Below are positions 5,101 to 5,799 of a stretch of DNA of 5,799 nt, piece by piece. Every line of letters begins with the position of its first letter. The first letter of the stretch is position 1. Below the pieces are notes generated by a model, which saw only the letters and a list, made by a program, of their open reading frames with translations, was not told the DNA's origin and did no database searches. The stretch comes from Solirubrobacteraceae bacterium (GTDB lineage Bacteria; Actinomycetota; Thermoleophilia; Solirubrobacterales; Solirubrobacteraceae), in NCBI GenBank assembly GCA_024710825.1, contig JANJUA010000181.1, positions 1-5,799 on the forward strand, written 5' to 3'. Made by a program: the position numbers and the translations under genes.

Positions 5101-5799
5101 GGTCCGCGTCGACCCGCTGACCGGCCTGCGGACGATCGTCGCGGCCGACCGGGCGACCCGCCCCGGCGGCGAGCTGCGCGCCGAGCCGGCGGCGCCGCTG
5201 GACCCGGCGACCGACCCGTTCCTCGAGGGCCACGAGGAGCGCACGCCGCCCGAGTCCTTCGCGGTCCGCCCCGGCGGCGGCCCGCCCGACACCCCGGGCT
5301 GGACCGTGCGCGTCGTCCCGAACCTCTATCCCGCGCTCGACCCCGCCAGCCCCGAGCCGCCGCGCGAGCCCGATCCCGACCTCTTCACCGCGCTGCCCGC
5401 CCGCGGCGAGCACGAGGTGATCGTCAACGCGCCGGTCGCGGCGACGACGCTCGCCGAGCTCCCCGTCGAGCAGGTCGGCGCCGCGGTGGAGGTGTGGCGC
5501 GCCCGGATGCGCCACCACTTCGCGGCCGGCGCGGCCTGCGTGCACGTGCTCGTCAACGAGCGCCGCGAGGCCGGCGCCTCGCTGCCCCACACCCACGCCC
5601 AGCTCTACGCGCTCGACTTCGTGCCCGCCGCGATCGCCCGCGAGCGCGAGCGCTTCGGCGCCTATGCGACGCGCACGATGGGCGGCAACCTGCTCGGCGA
5701 CCTGGTTCAGGACGAGGTCCGCCGCCGCGAGCGGCTGGTGGCCTACGACGACGAGGCGGTCTGCCTCGCCCCGTACGCCTCACGCGTCCCCTATCAGCT
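5093..5799 (+). CDS. GalT-like galactose-1-phosphate uridylyltransferase / sugar-nucleotide phosphorylase (HIT superfamily), 3' end outside window
   Basis: The frame opens at ATG 5093 and stays open to the window end, giving 235 complete residues. The order of landmarks is that of GalT: RVDPLTGLRTIVAADRATRP (5-24), the DPFLEGHEERTPPE segment (41-54), WTVRVVPNLYPAL (70-82), GEHEVIVNAP (105-114), NERREAGASLPHTHAQLYAL with the catalytic HxH at His166-Thr-His168, then LLGDLVQDEVRRRERLVAYDDEAVCLAPYASRVPY. In the family the second His attacks the nucleoside diphosphate-sugar to form a covalent nucleotidyl-enzyme. Two things differ from E. coli GalT: the CxxC zinc ligands are replaced (Asp41...Leu44), and HPH reads HTH. 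A true Leloir GalT is therefore possible, but so is an ADP/UDP-sugar phosphorylase or a related uncharacterised transferase; hence no gene symbol. The protein is presumably cytoplasmic. The start overlaps the thioredoxin stop by 8 bp (ATGCCTGA), indicating translational coupling. Confidence 0.9.
   Translation, partial: MPEVRVDPLTGLRTIVAADRATRPGGELRAEPAAPLDPATDPFLEGHEERTPPESFAVRPGGGPPDTPGWTVRVVPNLYPALDPASPEPPREPDPDLFTALPARGEHEVIVNAPVAATTLAELPVEQVGAAVEVWRARMRHHFAAGAACVHVLVNERREAGASLPHTHAQLYALDFVPAAIARERERFGAYATRTMGGNLLGDLVQDEVRRRERLVAYDDEAVCLAPYASRVPYQ

Noticed and set aside
4090..5292. Minus-strand open frame of 400 codons across the intergenic region, thioredoxin and GalT-like genes
   Set aside because: It spans two well-supported plus-strand genes and a promoter region and shows no protein-like motifs.

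Overview
The window is about 5.8 kb of very GC-rich bacterial chromosome with dense third-position G/C and short intergenic gaps. The style (TTG start, few Shine-Dalgarno sequences, a TANNNT-type -10 box abutting an ATG) fits a high-GC actinomycete-type bacterium. The gene set and the Lys-Pro-Ala-Arg-rich tail make me think of Thermoleophilia/Solirubrobacterales, but that placement is inference, not something the sequence proves. There are no RNA genes, insertion sequences, CRISPR arrays or phage genes that I can support.

Layout, left to right. (1) 1-270, plus strand: the 3' end of a biotin-protein ligase gene (birA), covering its C-terminal SH3-like domain. (2) 271-391: a 121-bp convergent gap with two strong inverted repeats that could terminate transcription from either side. 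(3) 392-4345, minus strand: a 1317-residue superfamily 2 DEAH helicase that fills two thirds of the window. Its core is interrupted by an acidic low-complexity insert, followed by an uncharacterised helical region and a roughly 520-residue histone H1-like tail with 13 copies of a KPARRRTTKA-type motif, partly encoded by near-perfect DNA tandem repeats. (4) 4346-4509: a divergent intergenic region with candidate promoters in both directions and several inverted repeats. (5) 4510-5100, plus strand: a membrane-anchored TlpA/ResA-like thioredoxin with a WCGPC active site. (6) 5093-end, plus strand: a GalT-like nucleotidylyltransferase/phosphorylase of the HIT superfamily, overlapping the thioredoxin gene by 8 bp and cut by the window edge.

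The genes do not form one obvious pathway. The thioredoxin and GalT-like genes are almost certainly co-transcribed and translationally coupled, though their products probably act on opposite sides of the membrane. The helicase stands alone between convergent and divergent neighbours. It is the most unusual object here: a helicase motor carrying a separate acidic segment and a very long, repeat-expanded basic tail. It looks like a nucleoid- or RNA-associated remodelling enzyme rather than part of a defence island, since no nuclease, methylase or other defence gene lies beside it.
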